Shown: positions 24,180 to 37,576, numbered from the stretch's first letter. The stretch: 64,000 bases of DNA from Epiperipatus broadwayi (GCA_028023455.1 JAQFVV010006222.1:856001-920000), one strand, 5' to 3'. The notes: a model not told the origin generated them from the sequence alone. A program made the numbers and translations.

Positions 24180-25345
24180 AAAGGTCAATAGTTATGAGTG
24201 ATGAGTCTTTTGGTGATGAGGTTTATAAATCAATTTGATCTGTAACTTGTTATGTTTTGGATGGTTTTGGTATTTGGAATAATTTTCAGGTTTCGTCATA
24301 TAGAAATTTTGATGAGAGTATTAAGTCTATTTCTAATTTTGTTGATGAGGTTGATAAATGTGAGCTCCAGATTAGGAGATGGAGATATGAAAACTGTCTT
24401 GCATCGAACACTCCAGATGGTGTGAGACAGAAAAATAGATAGTCTAATAATTGGAAAATGTCTATTCTGGATGGAGTCTTTTATTGAAAGTATTTTATAA
24501 TAGTCAATCTTTGAATTGTGAAAAGTGAGCATCCTGATGTTTGTAACACCAGTACATGAGTTTATTATGTGGTCAAAGGTTTCTTCTTGTGTTTTGCAAA
24601 TTGAACATATAGGATCCACTTTGTTTAGAAATCTTTTGTAATGTAAAAAATAGTTGGTATGTATGACACCTAGATTGACTTTAATCAAGAAATTTAGAAA
24701 TTTGGGCTCTAGCTTTAAAAATTTGAATAAGGAGGTGATTCTGTGATTGTTGATTCCTATTGTGGGTTTTATATTGTTGATAATTGGATTTAATATTAGA
24801 TGTGCTTCCCAGATGGTGATTTTGAAGGTAAAGGTTTTGTCGGAGATGTTTTGATGTCATTTGAGATATTGGAATATTTATCAAGCCACCATATTTTTTG
24901 ATGGTGGTCTGTCGGTTGTACTGTTTCAGATGTGATTATGGTGCCATGTTTTAATATTAGGTTATGTATCAGTGTGTGGGATTTTTGATAATTTAAAGAG
25001 AGGATTGAATGCAATGACATGCCATTTACCTTGCATTGGAGTTGCATTCTTGTCATGCTAATGGAGTTTGTTTTCTTTCCAAAATAATCTAGAACATTGA
25101 TTATTTATTTTTCTGATGAAAGATTTTGTTATAGTCATTACAGGGAGGTAGTAAGCAATTTTGGATATAACCTTCATATTAAGAAGAGCAACTTTTCCCT
25201 GCAATGAAAGATATACTTTGGATAATGTCTGAACAATTTGGGTTGTAGATATAAGAAGTGAGTTTTGAAGATGTTTTGACACAGATGTTTAAGACATATG
25301 TATGGGGAATCCTAGGAAATCCTGGAGTTCAGCAGAAATTAGTCT
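24180..25345 (-). pseudogene. L1/Tx1-like LINE ORF2 3' fragment, decayed
   Basis: Reading the minus strand from 25345 downward gives successive pieces in different frames. First is LQDFLGFPIHMS, the reverse transcriptase LG.PI motif. Then comes the thumb-type segment with LSLQGKVALLNMKVISK and INNQCSRLFWKENK. A variable region follows, and finally VNLGVIHTN with the C-terminal cysteine motif CSICKTQEETFDHIINSC (C-X2-C-X8-H-X4-C). This order is that of L1/Tx1-type ORF2 proteins. At least three frame changes show it is dead. The 5' part (endonuclease and most of the polymerase) is missing. It could belong to the same family as the LINE at 63162, but the two share no overlapping region here. Confidence 0.75.
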
Positions 25346-25402
25346 AAAAATAAATATTTTACTATTGAGAAATTAGTCTAAAAACAAATATTTTACTATT
25401 GA
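25335..25402. repeat. 34-bp tandem duplication
   Basis: GAAATTAGTCTAAAAA.AAATATTTTACTATTGA occurs twice with a 34-bp period, differing by one base. Located at the 5' truncation point of the LINE fragment. Confidence 0.7.
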
Positions 25403-27709
25403 GATATGACAAGCTTGGTATTTTCTTTTTCACTATTCGTTTTTAGAGAGCAATTGAAATGGACTTTGCATTGCAGTGATCTATTTATTAAAGACTATTT
25501 TATCTGTTAACTGCTACAGAAAATAAATAAAAATGGCAATTTGGAAAAAAAATGTTAATGTGCACACATTTTTTATTTACTGTATATGATTTCAGTTCAC
25601 TGGATTTTTTAATGTTTTTTTTTTTTTAAGTGCAATATCTATTTGTTGTTTTGTATGCTTGTTTGTAAACTATTGTATATATTTTTAAAATTTAAGTTAG
25701 AATAAAATCTTAAAAACAATAGAATTGGTTCAAATTTTGTATATAAGAAATACTAGTCAAAGCAATATAGGACTATAAAATTTTAGATAAGTGACATAGT
25801 TTTTGTTAGATCTGGAACAGTGGGTGGGAAATTTTGAATATTTTGATGTCAAATTTACAATTCATTTTTTGAATTTTAAAATATTTTAAACAAGGCTTAT
25901 GAGAGGATAGAATAAGATTTTTTGAGAGTTTTAATTTAAAATTATACCATTTTAAAATCAAGATTTAATAGATTTAAATTCAATATAATTTGTTCAAATT
26001 TGTTATTTTTTTAAATCACCACCAAAGAAAGTGATAGGGCACTATAATATGTTAAGACAAGTGATCTAATTTCTTACATATGCAACACTGGATGGAAAAA
26101 ATTTGAAGATTTTGAAATCAAATTTAGAAAATGTGCTTGGAACTTCAATAAGTTTTTAAGTAATGCATGTGACTTTTTATGGTTTCAGTTGTAGACTCCA
26201 ATTAAGTTAGAATAACAAAGTTAGTTATCAATATAATTTTATTAAGCAGTTTTTAAAGATTTTTTCAAATAAAAAAAAATAACAAACACTTCAACAACAA
26301 AATGGCTTTATATTTTTTACTTAATTAGTGCTTTATTATATAGATATATAATTATGCACACATTCTAAATATGATATATACATGAATATATATTAACCTG
26401 TATATTTTATACATTGATATTTTATTAGTTCAAAAGTCAAAAAATTGAATTTGCAACTTTACCACTATCTGTTGAGAGATTTTGCTAACTTTTCTTATCA
26501 AACTTTAAAATTCACCTATTTTTTATGTAATATTTCAATTTCAAAAAAATTCTGAAGCTGCAATGATAATCAAAAAAGCAGAAATTTCAAAGTACAATAA
26601 ATTCACAATGATGAACACTCATTGTATTCTTGGTGGTCATGGACTTTGCAATAACTTTGTGATATTACTTTGACAAAATAATACAAATGATTAAAAAACT
26701 TGATTTCTTAAACAGTTTATGGTTATTTTTGTATAGTAATTGTGTAATAATTATTAGAAATTAAAAATATATTTTGTTACATATTTATTTTCTACAGAAA
26801 TGTTTTATTTTTAAATATAAAAGGTTATATTTTTCTGTGTAACATTACCATAAAAATTAGTCACTCAAAAAATACAATCTTTGAAAATGTTGTATCACAC
26901 AATCTGTTAGAAAATACATCAATATTATAAAAAGAACTATAAAAAATTTAACTTTAAACCATGAGTTGATAGATTTACCACATATTAATAATTATTCATT
27001 GAGATTTTAAAACCAAGCTTCAGAAAAGATTCTGTTCATTTTGAAAATTCACTCTGCTTCTCACAGCTGTTGAATAATGAAATGGTACTTTTATTTTACT
27101 TAAAATTTAGTTTATGATATAATTCTAAAAATCAAACATGATTTTTAAACTATATTTAATTTCTGAATAAAAATATCTATCAAATGAAGTCAAAATTATT
27201 ATATTGTCATAAATAATAATGATTTAATATTAAAATGAAAGTTGAAAACTTATAATGAGAACAAAGAAACATGTCAAAATATGGAGAGTTAATTTCATAT
27301 AGAAATATCTAGTGATATAAATAAACTATAAGTGACAAATCAATTTAAAGGAAAATCATATTTATTAAGTAAGGTTCATTTACAATATACTTTCGTTAAG
27401 ATTTTTTAAAAATAAAAATTTCCAATCAAAAGCAAAAATATCAAGCACCACTTAAAAAAATATTTTCATATTTTTAGTCACTTAATGATTTATTATACAC
27501 ATATTGTAAACATATACTAAATATGATATATAAATAAAGATTATATTAATTTATTCCATAAATATATATATATATCAACTATAAGTGTGTGTTAATGTAT
27601 AATATAGATATACATTTTTATTTAATATGCCAATTCTAAAAAGTTAAATAAAGATTTAAAAAAATTATATTCAATGTTTTAAATTTATTGTGCACTAAAA
27701 AAATAAACA
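25403..27709. other. AT-rich intergenic DNA
   Basis: No supported feature. Repeated ATTTTGA/TTTTGAAAT-like words reflect composition. Confidence 0.55.
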
Positions 27710-27910
27710 AATAATAGTTTCTTCAACCACTTATGGGTTTTTAGATTTAACTTAAAATAAAAACATAGAAGGGATGGGTCCAGAAATTAATTAAGTCAAT
27801 CCCTATTTTTATAATAAGAGATTCACTTAATTAAAATCTGGGATTACCATCTCATGCTTTTATTTCAAGTTAAATCTAAAAACCCCAGTTATGATTTAAG
27901 AAATAATTAC
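27710..27910. mobile_element. Hairpin (MITE-like) element
   Basis: GGGTTTTTAGATTTAACTTA (27735-27754) is mirrored by AAGTTAAATCTAAAAACCCC (27867-27886). Weaker pairing continues outward to about 27710 and 27910. An internal AGGGAT/ATCCCT pairing is also present. Non-coding. Confidence 0.6.
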
Positions 27911-29044
27911 TTTTTTGCTTTTTAATGCATGGTAAATAAAAGCATTTAATATAAACAAATATATATATTAAAATCATTTTATTACATTAAATATTTATAA
28001 AAGTGGCGATTTTACAAAAAGATTTTTTTTTCTATAAAATGAAATGTCACACTGATATCACCAAAGTTTTTATAAATTTCATAACTCTTCATCTCCATTC
28101 TAAGTCAATTCACAAAATATTAGAGCATCAGATTTAGAAAAAAAAAAAAAGTTAAATAATTCATTTATTTGTTTTCTAAATATTATTTATGCTCTGCTGA
28201 GAATATGGAATTTCAGCTCAATATGCCAGAACTTAATTACTGAGCTAATATCCCAAGAGGGTAAGGTGTTAATTTAATATTATCTATTAAAATAATAATA
28301 CAATTATAGTGAAAGTGGCAGAAATTTTTTTATTATGTGATGATTAAAGTTAGGTAATCAATATTTTTTTCCTAAATTAGTCATAATTTTCATCTGATTT
28401 CTACTCAAAAAAGTGAATGACTTCTGTTTTTTTTTTTTTATAAAAATATTTTTTTCTCTAGCTTGGCCAGATATGCAATATATAATTGTTTAGTAACAGC
28501 AAATAAGATGAGTTTATCAATACAGTAATAGTCAATCAAATAGCCAAAATATAAAGAAAAATAATTTACAAGGAAACATTTTGATTACAATAAATATCAA
28601 TGCCCTACTACATATGAATTTATTGATATTTATAATAACAATAGTTTTAACAAAGATGTAAATAAACTAAAACAGCATTAAATGAATTTTATAGAATCAA
28701 TATTTCTTAAAGATGCTTAATTATACTTTTATCTTTCATGCAAAAATTTTACAACTTTCTGTTTATCTTACAAATATACAAAACATGCAGAAATTTAAAT
28801 ATATATATTTTAAATATTATTATGTTCTATTGAGAATTTAACTACTACTATTTATTAAAATTATTTTACTATTATTATTATAAATTTTTTGTTTTTACTT
28901 TAGTATCCATAGCATGGACAACTTTATTTGATGAAAATTTTTGTAATCGACATTATTATTACTGTCTCTAAATCATCCATTTAAACTATATTTTATGTAA
29001 AAAGTATATTTATTAAAATTAAAATTTAGTATACAGAATATGAT
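27911..29044. other. AT-rich intergenic DNA
   Basis: Nothing supported beyond A/T runs. Confidence 0.55.
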
Positions 29045-29285
29045 TTTATGAGCACTTATAGCATATGTGTGGAGATGGTAATCTGGAACAATTGATGATT
29101 GATTGCTGGTTTAGCATGAAATACGTATATTGGTGATTATTTATCTTTTCAACATATATATGTTCAAGTGCATCAGTGTTATAAGATAGTGTAGAGACTG
29201 GTGGATCATGTGAGTCTGTGCTCATATATCCTGTATACTATATATATATATATATATATAATAAGCCTGTGTTTTAGTTATTCAA
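29045..29285 (-). repeat. R440 dispersed repeat, copy E
   Basis: Minus-orientation partial copy with GAGCACTTATAGCATATGTG, GATGATTGATTGCTGG, TGGTGATTATTTATCTTTTC and GAGTCTGTGCTCATATA. The right flank (29265-29285) is the reverse complement of the AACACAGGCTTA flank near 17358, extending the shared unit. Confidence 0.65.
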
Positions 29286-30237
29286 CTTCAAAGTAATATA
29301 TCTCCCTCACATACACAATTTTCTTTGATGTGAAAAAAAAAGTCAAATATACAAACTTATGCACAAAAGAGCAGAGTTTTCATAAACTTTGAATAATTTA
29401 TATATACCCAATCACATTTATATAGTAATTACTAAATTTTTGAGGAATATAAAACTTGATTGTTCCAAATAAAAAGCTTGAAGATTGCTTTTGTAATAAA
29501 TAAAAAAAAGTCATATGAATAATGTTAATAATGATTAATTGATATTGTAAAGTATTAAATATTGACAATAACATACATACATCCTATCATCACAACATGA
29601 AGACATTACAAAGTTTCATTTGCAAATGTTCATAAAATTTTACAAATGTAATAGCAAGATTATAAAAATCAATTAACATGTTCTTCAACTTGCTGGATAT
29701 TGTAAAAGTCCATTATCATAAAACAATACTTTATTGGATTAGACATATAAAATGAATGAACAATGCAAGAGTTCTTAAAAGTATTTTATGGTAAACTTGA
29801 ACAAGGTTTTATATGGGGAAGATAGACTCTGATTTCTGTTGTAAGAATTATCTCAAACATTCTAAAGAAGCGCAATGTTGATTGTTTCCACTGTGAAGAT
29901 ATTGAAGAGTTACTATTTAACATGGTATTAAAGTATTTCAGAAAGATTTTTTTTTACTGAACAAATTAAAAGAAAGTGAATATGAAATAACAGAAAAATG
30001 GATCATTTTCTATATGTTTTATAAACTGGTTTGTATAGTCATCACAAAACTTGTTTTTAGAAGAGTATTTTTTTTGTTTCCTTGGAGTTCTTTGCAAATG
30101 GCTGTGTATGTTATTTTGTTACGAATAATATACATTTTTATTAGACTATATTTAAACCATAAAGTTATGATTAAAATATATACTAAATTTTATATAAGAG
30201 TAATAATGCTAAAAGCTAAATAGATATAAATAATTAT
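29286..30237. other. AT-rich intergenic DNA
   Basis: No supported gene. Confidence 0.55.
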
Positions 30238-30446
30238 TAAAAGCCAGTCAACACTTAGACAATTCCAATAAAAAATAATAATCAACAATTTCAGTCTCTA
30301 AGGTCAAGTTGCAGTCTTTAGTGTCTATATAAATATATTAGACCATTAATAAAGGTGGGATTCCATCTTTATTGTTAAAAGGTTGCATTGAAAACAGTTT
30401 GAAATTGTTGATTGTTATTGATATGTCTAAGTGTTGACTGCTTTTA
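30238..30446. mobile_element. MITE copy 1 with ~50-bp terminal inverted repeats
   Basis: The left end, AAAAGCCAGTCAACACTTAG through CAACAATTTCA, is mirrored at the right by TGAAATTGTTGATTGTTATT through GTGTTGACTGCTTTTA. The internal part (CTCTAAGGTCAAGTTGCAGT, TATATAAATATATTAG) is shared with copy 2 at 30622-30853. No coding capacity. Confidence 0.7.
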
Positions 30447-30621
30447 ATGATTACTTACAAACCCATTTAGCCTTGAACATTATTACACTTATTATTTGAG
30501 TAATTCTTCAGGTACAATTTAAAAATTATAATTGCAGTTTGGAATGTTATAACTGCCTATTTATTATCTGCATTCCGAACAGGTTGTATTTACCTGTTTA
30601 AAGAGGTTCATTTAAACTTCT

Positions 30622-30853
30622 TTGTATCAATAATTTCAATCTCCTTTTTTTTTTTTGCCATGTGTCATGGCATCAGCCGGGAAATAATTTCAATCTTTGT
30701 GGTCAAGTTGCAATCTTTAGTGTCTATATAAATATATTGGAGCATTAATGAAGATGGGCTTCCTTTATTGTTAAAAGGAGATTGCCTTGACAACAGTTTG
30801 AAATTGATTATTGTTATTGATATTGGAATTGTCTAAATGTTGACTGGCTTTTA
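30622..30853. mobile_element. MITE copy 2, left-truncated and carrying a SINE insertion
   Basis: Matches copy 1 from the inner left repeat onward (GGTCAAGTTGCAATCTTTAG, TATATAAATATATTGGAGCA) to a right end AATTGTCTAAATGTTGACTG. The left terminal repeat is missing. A 40-bp retroposed fragment lies at 30643-30682. Confidence 0.65.
30643..30682 (-). mobile_element. Extremely 5'-truncated tRNA-derived SINE tail with target-site duplication
   Basis: Flanked by perfect 14-bp duplications AATAATTTCAATCT (30629-30642 and 30683-30696). On the minus strand the insert reads about 26 bases of SINE 3' end (GGCTGATGCCATGACACATG) followed by 12 A. It matches the 3' part of the complete SINE at 54676-54774. 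Poly-A and the duplication show LINE-mediated insertion into the MITE, so the SINE is the younger event. Confidence 0.75.
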
Positions 30854-30859
30854 ATTATT

Positions 30860-32395
30860 AAATTTTATATATACAAAAAATAATAACAGAATCAAGTTAT
30901 GTATTAAAAAATAAAATAGAGAGTTAATGTCTATTTTTCCTATTCGAATTAATTAAAAAAATAATTAAATGTTTTCTCGTTTCTGCACTCTCCCACCCCA
31001 ACCCTCTACCCAAATAAACCCCATTTGCAATTTATTTTCACATTTAAAAGGATATTTAAATTTCTTTAGCAACATGAACAATATTTTATTATTATAATTA
31101 TTACAAATTTCCAAATAACTAATAAAAAGCAATTGATATTTTGCAGATTTTTAGGTATTGTGCAATCATTTATACTTTATTGGTTCAATTGTGAAAAGTT
31201 TTTAAGATTTTCTGTCTCATAATTGATATTAAAAAATTATTTTGGAATATAATGCCTTACCATAAATTTACTTCAACTGGTTAAACTTGCCTTTAAATTT
31301 GTTGACATTATGCATTTTATTTTTCAATTTTAAAAGTAATCTTGCTTCTAGAAGATTTCTAACTATTTATTAAGTTGTAATGACAGCCTCACAAATAATA
31401 ATAAAATTTCCAATAGCAGATATTTACATTTTGTTTATTTTTGATGATTTCTAACTTTATATTTAGGCTGTAAAAAAAACGGTGTTTACTTTTCAATTTA
31501 GAAAATATTGATATCAAATGGTAATTATAGTAAACATATCAAGATTAATGCCTAATATTTAATATTGAAAGTGGATACCATATTAAATCCCACATTTGCA
31601 AACTGTGAAAAGTTTTGAGGAATTTTACACTCATAATACTTTTATAATGATAAGGAACAATATAGTAATCATTCAAAATTTTGTATTCGATGAAAATGTA
31701 AAAACTGAAAACTCCAGGCGGTTAATGAAATTAAAAGGAACAAATGAATATAGACAAGTTTTTAAATGTGTTTCACAGAATTCAAACTGGGTCTTGAAAG
31801 CTTTAAATGTAAATATTACAACTTATTTAAAAGTTTGGATTTCTATAAATATTTTGATTCCTTAACATAGTTAAAAATCATTTCAAAATAGAAAACTCAG
31901 AATAAATTTGTGTAATAATAAATAAAGTTTGCTTTTAATTGGCAAGAATAATGAAGAAAAGTACAAATGATTCAAACTCAAAGAATATTTAAAATTCGCT
32001 GTTATTTTAATAAAGTTGAGAAAAAAAATATTTTTCACTATGTTTACACAAAATACTTTCCAATAGTAATGAAAGGGAAATAATAATAAATATTATCAAG
32101 AGTAATTTCCTTTTGTGTTAACTAATAACTTAATTGTAAAGACATTATCTACTCCCTCATTGCTGTTACTCCATCTATAATCGCAAACACTAATTTACTA
32201 AAATAAAAAATTATACAAAAATATTAACACGTAATATTTACGATAAACTTAATTAAATTATATGTAAGGAATTTGTGCATGTAGATGTTCAAAATAAACA
32301 ATCCTTTCAGTTTTTACTTGAGCTTAATGCATTTTGGTGCTGAACATCATAATCATAGCTATTCTTGTTTAGTCTGAGGATGTCAATATAATCAC
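30860..32395. other. AT-rich intergenic DNA
   Basis: No supported gene. A plus-strand frame of 89 codons at 31596-31865 has no recognisable domain and no CpG or GC signal. Confidence 0.5.
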
Positions 32396-33700
32396 CCTTA
32401 TTATTATGCAATGTCCCTGATTTATATATTCCAATGATTTAATAATTGGATGCTGTTTCCTCTTTTGTTAATGACATTATTGATGTTTGCAATATACCAC
32501 AGATTTTATTTTTTGTTTCCTATCATCTCACTCTATGCAAATCAGTTAAACTTCTTGAGAGTCAAAATCAGTGTCTGGATTCCTTTTCATGATTTAAGAA
32601 TATAGACATGTTATGCTGAATCAACTTTTGCCCTTTTATATGTGCTGATTTATTCATCTGTTATATTGGTTCAGGATTCCCCATAGTATATAGCAATACA
32701 TCTCAAAACATTGCATTGGACAAAACACACTATTGTAAATGAGATATTTATTTATATAGCGCGATGTATATAAATTGTAATAAACTAAAGATCAGCATTT
32801 CAACCTAATGTTCATTCACTTTTTTTATGAATGTTAATAATAAATGAATACTTTCATTTCCAACACAAGATAAAGTCTTTGCGAAAGAATAGAATGAATC
32901 CACCTATTCTTTCAACTCAAATGCTTAAGTATGGGTAAATCTTAAGTACTGGAAATAAAAGCATGAAGATAAACCAATCACTTTAAATTACTCTTTACCA
33001 TGTCTGAATGAATGATGTCTACATTAGCTTGAAATATTGATCTTTAGTTTATTACAATTTATATACATCGTGCTATATAAATAAATATCTCATTTTTCAT
33101 TTAAGAATGATGTGCCGTAAGTTCTAGAAAATTTCATAGACATCATTCATTCAGACATGGTAAAGAGTAATTTAAAGTGATTGGTTTATCTTCACACTTT
33201 CATTTACAGTACTTAAGATTTGCCCATACTTAAGCATTTGGGATGAAAGAATAGGTGGATTCATTCTATTCTTTCGCAAAGACTTTACCTTGTGTTGGAA
33301 AAGAAAGTATTCATTTATTATTGATATTCATAAAAAAAGCACATGTACATTAGCTTGAAATGCTGATCTTTAGTTTATTAAAACACCCTATTGAAATTTT
33401 TATTTGATTTTGTCTTTGGAGTTATTAATTAATCTATTTAGATTAATCAGTGTTCTAAAGCCTACATTAAATGTTTGGTTTCATACTTTCTTTATTTTTG
33501 TTGTAATACCTGGAATATAAAACACTGTCACCCATGGTTTGTTGTTGTCTTTGTGATAATCCATTTTGTTTTGCCATTAAAATTTTTCATTATCTCATAC
33601 AATATCTGAACTTCACTAAATCTTTCATATATGTTCCAATAATTGCATGCTCTATCTGCTTCGTAACTATATAACTTATGACTTCAATTTAGAAAGCCTT
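32396..33700 (-). pseudogene. Penelope-like element fragment, split by an insertion
   Basis: On the minus strand, 33700-33395 gives pieces resembling the end of a Penelope-like reverse transcriptase and its linker (LYEIMKNFNG; then WVTVFYIPGITTKIKKV; after a TGA, FNVGFRTLINLNRLINNSKD). These are the features that precede the GIY-YIG endonuclease in this class. Beyond the 644-bp insertion (32736-33379), 32720-32396 reads YYGES, YKRAKVDSA-HVYILK and WYIANINNVINKRG-like pieces, consistent with a decayed GIY-YIG domain and C-terminus. Several stops and shifts make it a pseudogene. The assignment rests on motif order by eye. A protein profile search would be decisive. Confidence 0.45.
32736..33379. 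mobile_element. Palindromic (nested inverted-repeat) insertion, 644 bp
   Basis: Long arms 32778-33020 and 33138-33380 are 243 bp each and reverse complementary with high identity. The centre (33021-33137) contains an inverted copy of the left terminal segment 32737-32801. The TTGATCTTTAGTTTATTA-type end therefore occurs three times. Near-identical 14-mers flank it (AAAACACACTATTG at 32722-32735; AAAACACCCTATTG at 33380-33393), consistent with a target-site duplication. Non-coding. Confidence 0.65.
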
Positions 33701-36700
33701 TGAAGTTTATGAATTTATATTTAATCAGGATTTGAAATTGCTGTGGTATAGCACCTCTGATTTATATTGGCTTAACTATCATTCTGTAGTCAAAAAACAT
33801 TTCATTTCTATTAATAATCAGAACCAAAAACTTTAGACTTCCTGTGGCATCCTTGTTTTCTACAATCTACTAAAGTAATGATTCTGCATATAATTGTTTA
33901 CAAACATCTGTTAGAACTTGAGAAAACTTGCATAAAGAAATCCCACTTTGAAGAAAAATGAAGAACGGGTGTTTACCTGTAATAATTTTAAAGGTAATAC
34001 TTTTTTTTTAAACATAAAAAAAAAAAAAATTGAGATCAAAACAATTTATGAATTAAGAAAATGACTATTGACTAATGTTCAGGCTTAGTTATTGTCCAAT
34101 CCCAAATCAATAAACAAAAGTCCAATAAAAGATCTTATCTTTCCAATAGGTTAATGCCTTTAGTCACTATTTTAAAGCTATATCTTCTTTCAAGGAAAAA
34201 TACCCATAAACAGTTACTATGTTATTGCAACAACATCCATTAAGAATAATTGAATCATTGTAAGCTACAAGTCTTTAACTTGACAAACTAATAAACAACC
34301 TGACAATCAAAAAAGAATATAAACGAAAATGATAGTGTTTTGATTTTTTTTTTTAAATAATAAAAGTATGTTATAATACTAGAACTACTATAATAGTAAT
34401 AAGATGACGTAGAGATCTAAATAAACTAAAATTAGGAATGTAGTAGCAAATATGACATTTTGGTAAATACAGTTACATTTGGCAAAAATTGTTTGTTCTA
34501 TATGAAGCAGATTTTAAGCGTATGCACACTCATCAGGTGGAAATACAATAAAATATAGATAATAACATTTCAAAGTAATTAAATGAAAAAAAAATATTTT
34601 TTTTTAAAAAGTGTAAGGAAGAATCTCTTACAGATTCTTAAAGATAAATAAAATAGTATAATAAACCTTTATAATAAAAATGAGTTAATAATAAACAAAT
34701 CAACAAATGATTTTTATGTATACATGTTTAATATGGAATAGATTATACAGGTAATGACCTTCAAATTTAGTTAGTATTTTGTATCTCAAAGATGTTTTAT
34801 GACAAACTTTCACCAACTTAAAAAACAGAAAATGGGTAGTTGTTCGTGAATTCATGTGATGTTTAATATCTAATGTGATATAGTTCAACAATGATCCAAG
34901 AATTATAACCTTAAATTCCCTGCTCTAATACTGTGCTAAATGATGTAACATTTTCAATAATTAAAAATAACTGATAAACAATGCCATAAAAATTATGATT
35001 TATATAACTCTGATTTCTCATTATAAGCAGAATACATCTTATCTATTCTAAACCTAAACTGTACATTTTGTAAATGACAGTGCATAATATCTACTTCAAT
35101 GATAGTAAAACCTGCATCATACCAAATCTTCCAGCTAAAAGTAGCTAATACCCATTAAGTGAATGACATTGTTGTGGATACCTATGTTACCCATATTGGC
35201 CAGCTAACTGAAAAAAATATTAAGACATTTTTATAAAACCTTAACTATCTAAAAAAATTAAGAACTCCAACGAAATTTAAAAATCAAATCATGAAATGAT
35301 AGTTTAATATGCTATCATGATATTCATGTAATATATATATATATAAATATATGGTGTATATATGTATAACTGTTTTAATTTGAATTCTAATTTTAAATAT
35401 TTTAAAATGAATTCATTTTTTATGTATATATAAAATTGCATTATATTAAGTCCATCAACAATAAAATTTATTATTTATAAAATTTGGTTCAAAAATGTAT
35501 CTAATACAATCCTGTTAGTTATTGCTTACGTAAAGATGAATATTTATAAATGATTATAAAATTGTGTAACACGCACAATTATGTGGTTTAATTTTTATCA
35601 TTTTATAATAAAGATAAACCAATCTTCTGAGAATTAAAAACATTTAATGGAAAAAAAAAAAAAAAATTAGCCATAATTTCAATAATACTTAAAAAAAAAA
35701 TCACGCGTCTAAAAGCACTCAAACAAAATGGAAATGAAATGTTAGATAGAGTTATAATATTAGCAGGAATTCCACCATTAACTAGGGAACTAGAAAAAGA
35801 AATAGAATTTAAATGCATCAACTGTTTAAATTTTGTAGAAATATTTGATTTTTTTTTATGTAACTATAAAGTAAATACTAGAAAGATCTATAGCAAAAAA
35901 ATAAAAATAAAAAAAGCTAGATAGGTTTGATGCTTTTCGTGACTTTTTCCTTAGGTATTCATTTATGAATAAAAAAAATTGTTATCTAAACTTTTCTTCT
36001 TCACTATATATAAACGATTCTTACTTAACTTTCTACTTTTATATAGAAACATGTTTATTCAAGATAAAAATAAAAAAATATGTATAATAAATTGTATAAG
36101 TACAATTAGTTTAAAGAATAACCTTAAACAAGACCTGCTAATTATAAGACCCTGGAAGAACTCTTATAAATATTATTAGCCATAATGAGAAATAAGAAAC
36201 ACCATTTTCTAGGTAAATATATAGAGATGTTATAAACTATCGCATAAGATATTATTTCTTCCTAAGTTCTATTTTAAAACTTAAACCAATGTTAACCTAT
36301 AAGCATACAAACATATACATTGGCATTTTAAAGTCCAATATTTAACTGGAATCTCTTTTCCAGTTATATCTAGAGTTCTGATTTCAGTATTACAGACTGA
36401 TTATCATAATTCTCCATCTTCTGACAGGGACTTTTGTAGGTAATCCGAATTAAATCACTTATCATGTTCTCCCATATACTTATAGAAGAGTCCCATTCAA
36501 ATAGTATTCATCTGGTATTATCTTCACCTATGAAAATAGAACTTCACTGAATATTTTTGTTTGTTCTCTTTGCATTGAAATCATACTATTCTGATCATGT
36601 GTCCAATCCACTCTCTATAGTATATAATGCAGAATATATCATTTTATAATATCCATATATATATATATATATTTCAATAAATTTATCCATATATCTTATT

Positions 36701-37404
36701 TCTAAGTGCAATATACTTTTATTTTTGATTTACAACTTCTTTGCAGTCTTTAAAAAGTCTTATATCAAAATTTCACATTTCAAAAAGCAATAAAATCATT
36801 CCATCATTATGTATGAACTAAATTAATGGAAATACCTTATACTTGAAATCTATCTTGAAGATCACAGATACTGACACAGTAAATAACATTAATAATCATC
36901 CATGAAATATTATCAATTATGGATAATACTAATTTGATTCATTTAATAACAGATGCAATACTATTATGACATCTACAAGTAAGATTACTTTTACATATTT
37001 AAGTAAGATATATTCAATATGATGGTAAAACTATTGTTAGTGCTATTTTGTCTAACATATACAATTCTAAAAAATTCTTGAAAGGATCAAAAAAACTTAA
37101 GACAGATGTTGTTTTGTCAGTAAATTCCATTTCTGCTAAGTATATCAAATTGTTTTATGTAATTACATTTCTGTTTTAAAAATAGCATAATCAGCTATGT
37201 GTTCAAGACATAGAATAACTTATGTGAACAATGATTTCATCTTCTGTGTTAGAAATTGTGTAATAATCCCCAATTCAAAACCTTCAAAATTATATTGGAA
37301 AAGCAAAAGGTCTTTGCTATAATGGTTTTTAATGTGCTTAATAAGGTATTAATGCCTTTGAACATTATAGAATTGGAGGGAAAAATATTATATTCAATTT
37401 CTAA
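33701..37404. other. AT-rich intergenic DNA
   Basis: No supported gene over about 3.7 kb. Poly-A/T runs (35650-35667) and a short TA run near 36654-36672 are present. Moderately less AT-rich sequence at 36340-36620 may be an old repeat but was not identified. Confidence 0.5.
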
Positions 37405-37576
37405 TAATGGAAAGCTGTAAATCATGCAAATTTGTTAAATATCAATGACTATATAGCAGAAAAAGTACATTTTAAATTTACCTCTGATCTTAATGGAAAG
37501 CTGTAAATCATGCAAATTTGTTAAATATCAATGACTATATAGCAGAAAAAGTACATTTTAAATTTACCTCTGATCT
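37405..37576. repeat. Perfect 86-bp tandem duplication
   Basis: 37405-37490 and 37491-37576 appear identical, both starting TAATGGAAAGCTGTAAATCA and ending CCTCTGATCT. A perfect unit of this length in otherwise decayed DNA implies a very recent duplication, or an assembly or sequencing artefact. Confidence 0.85.
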
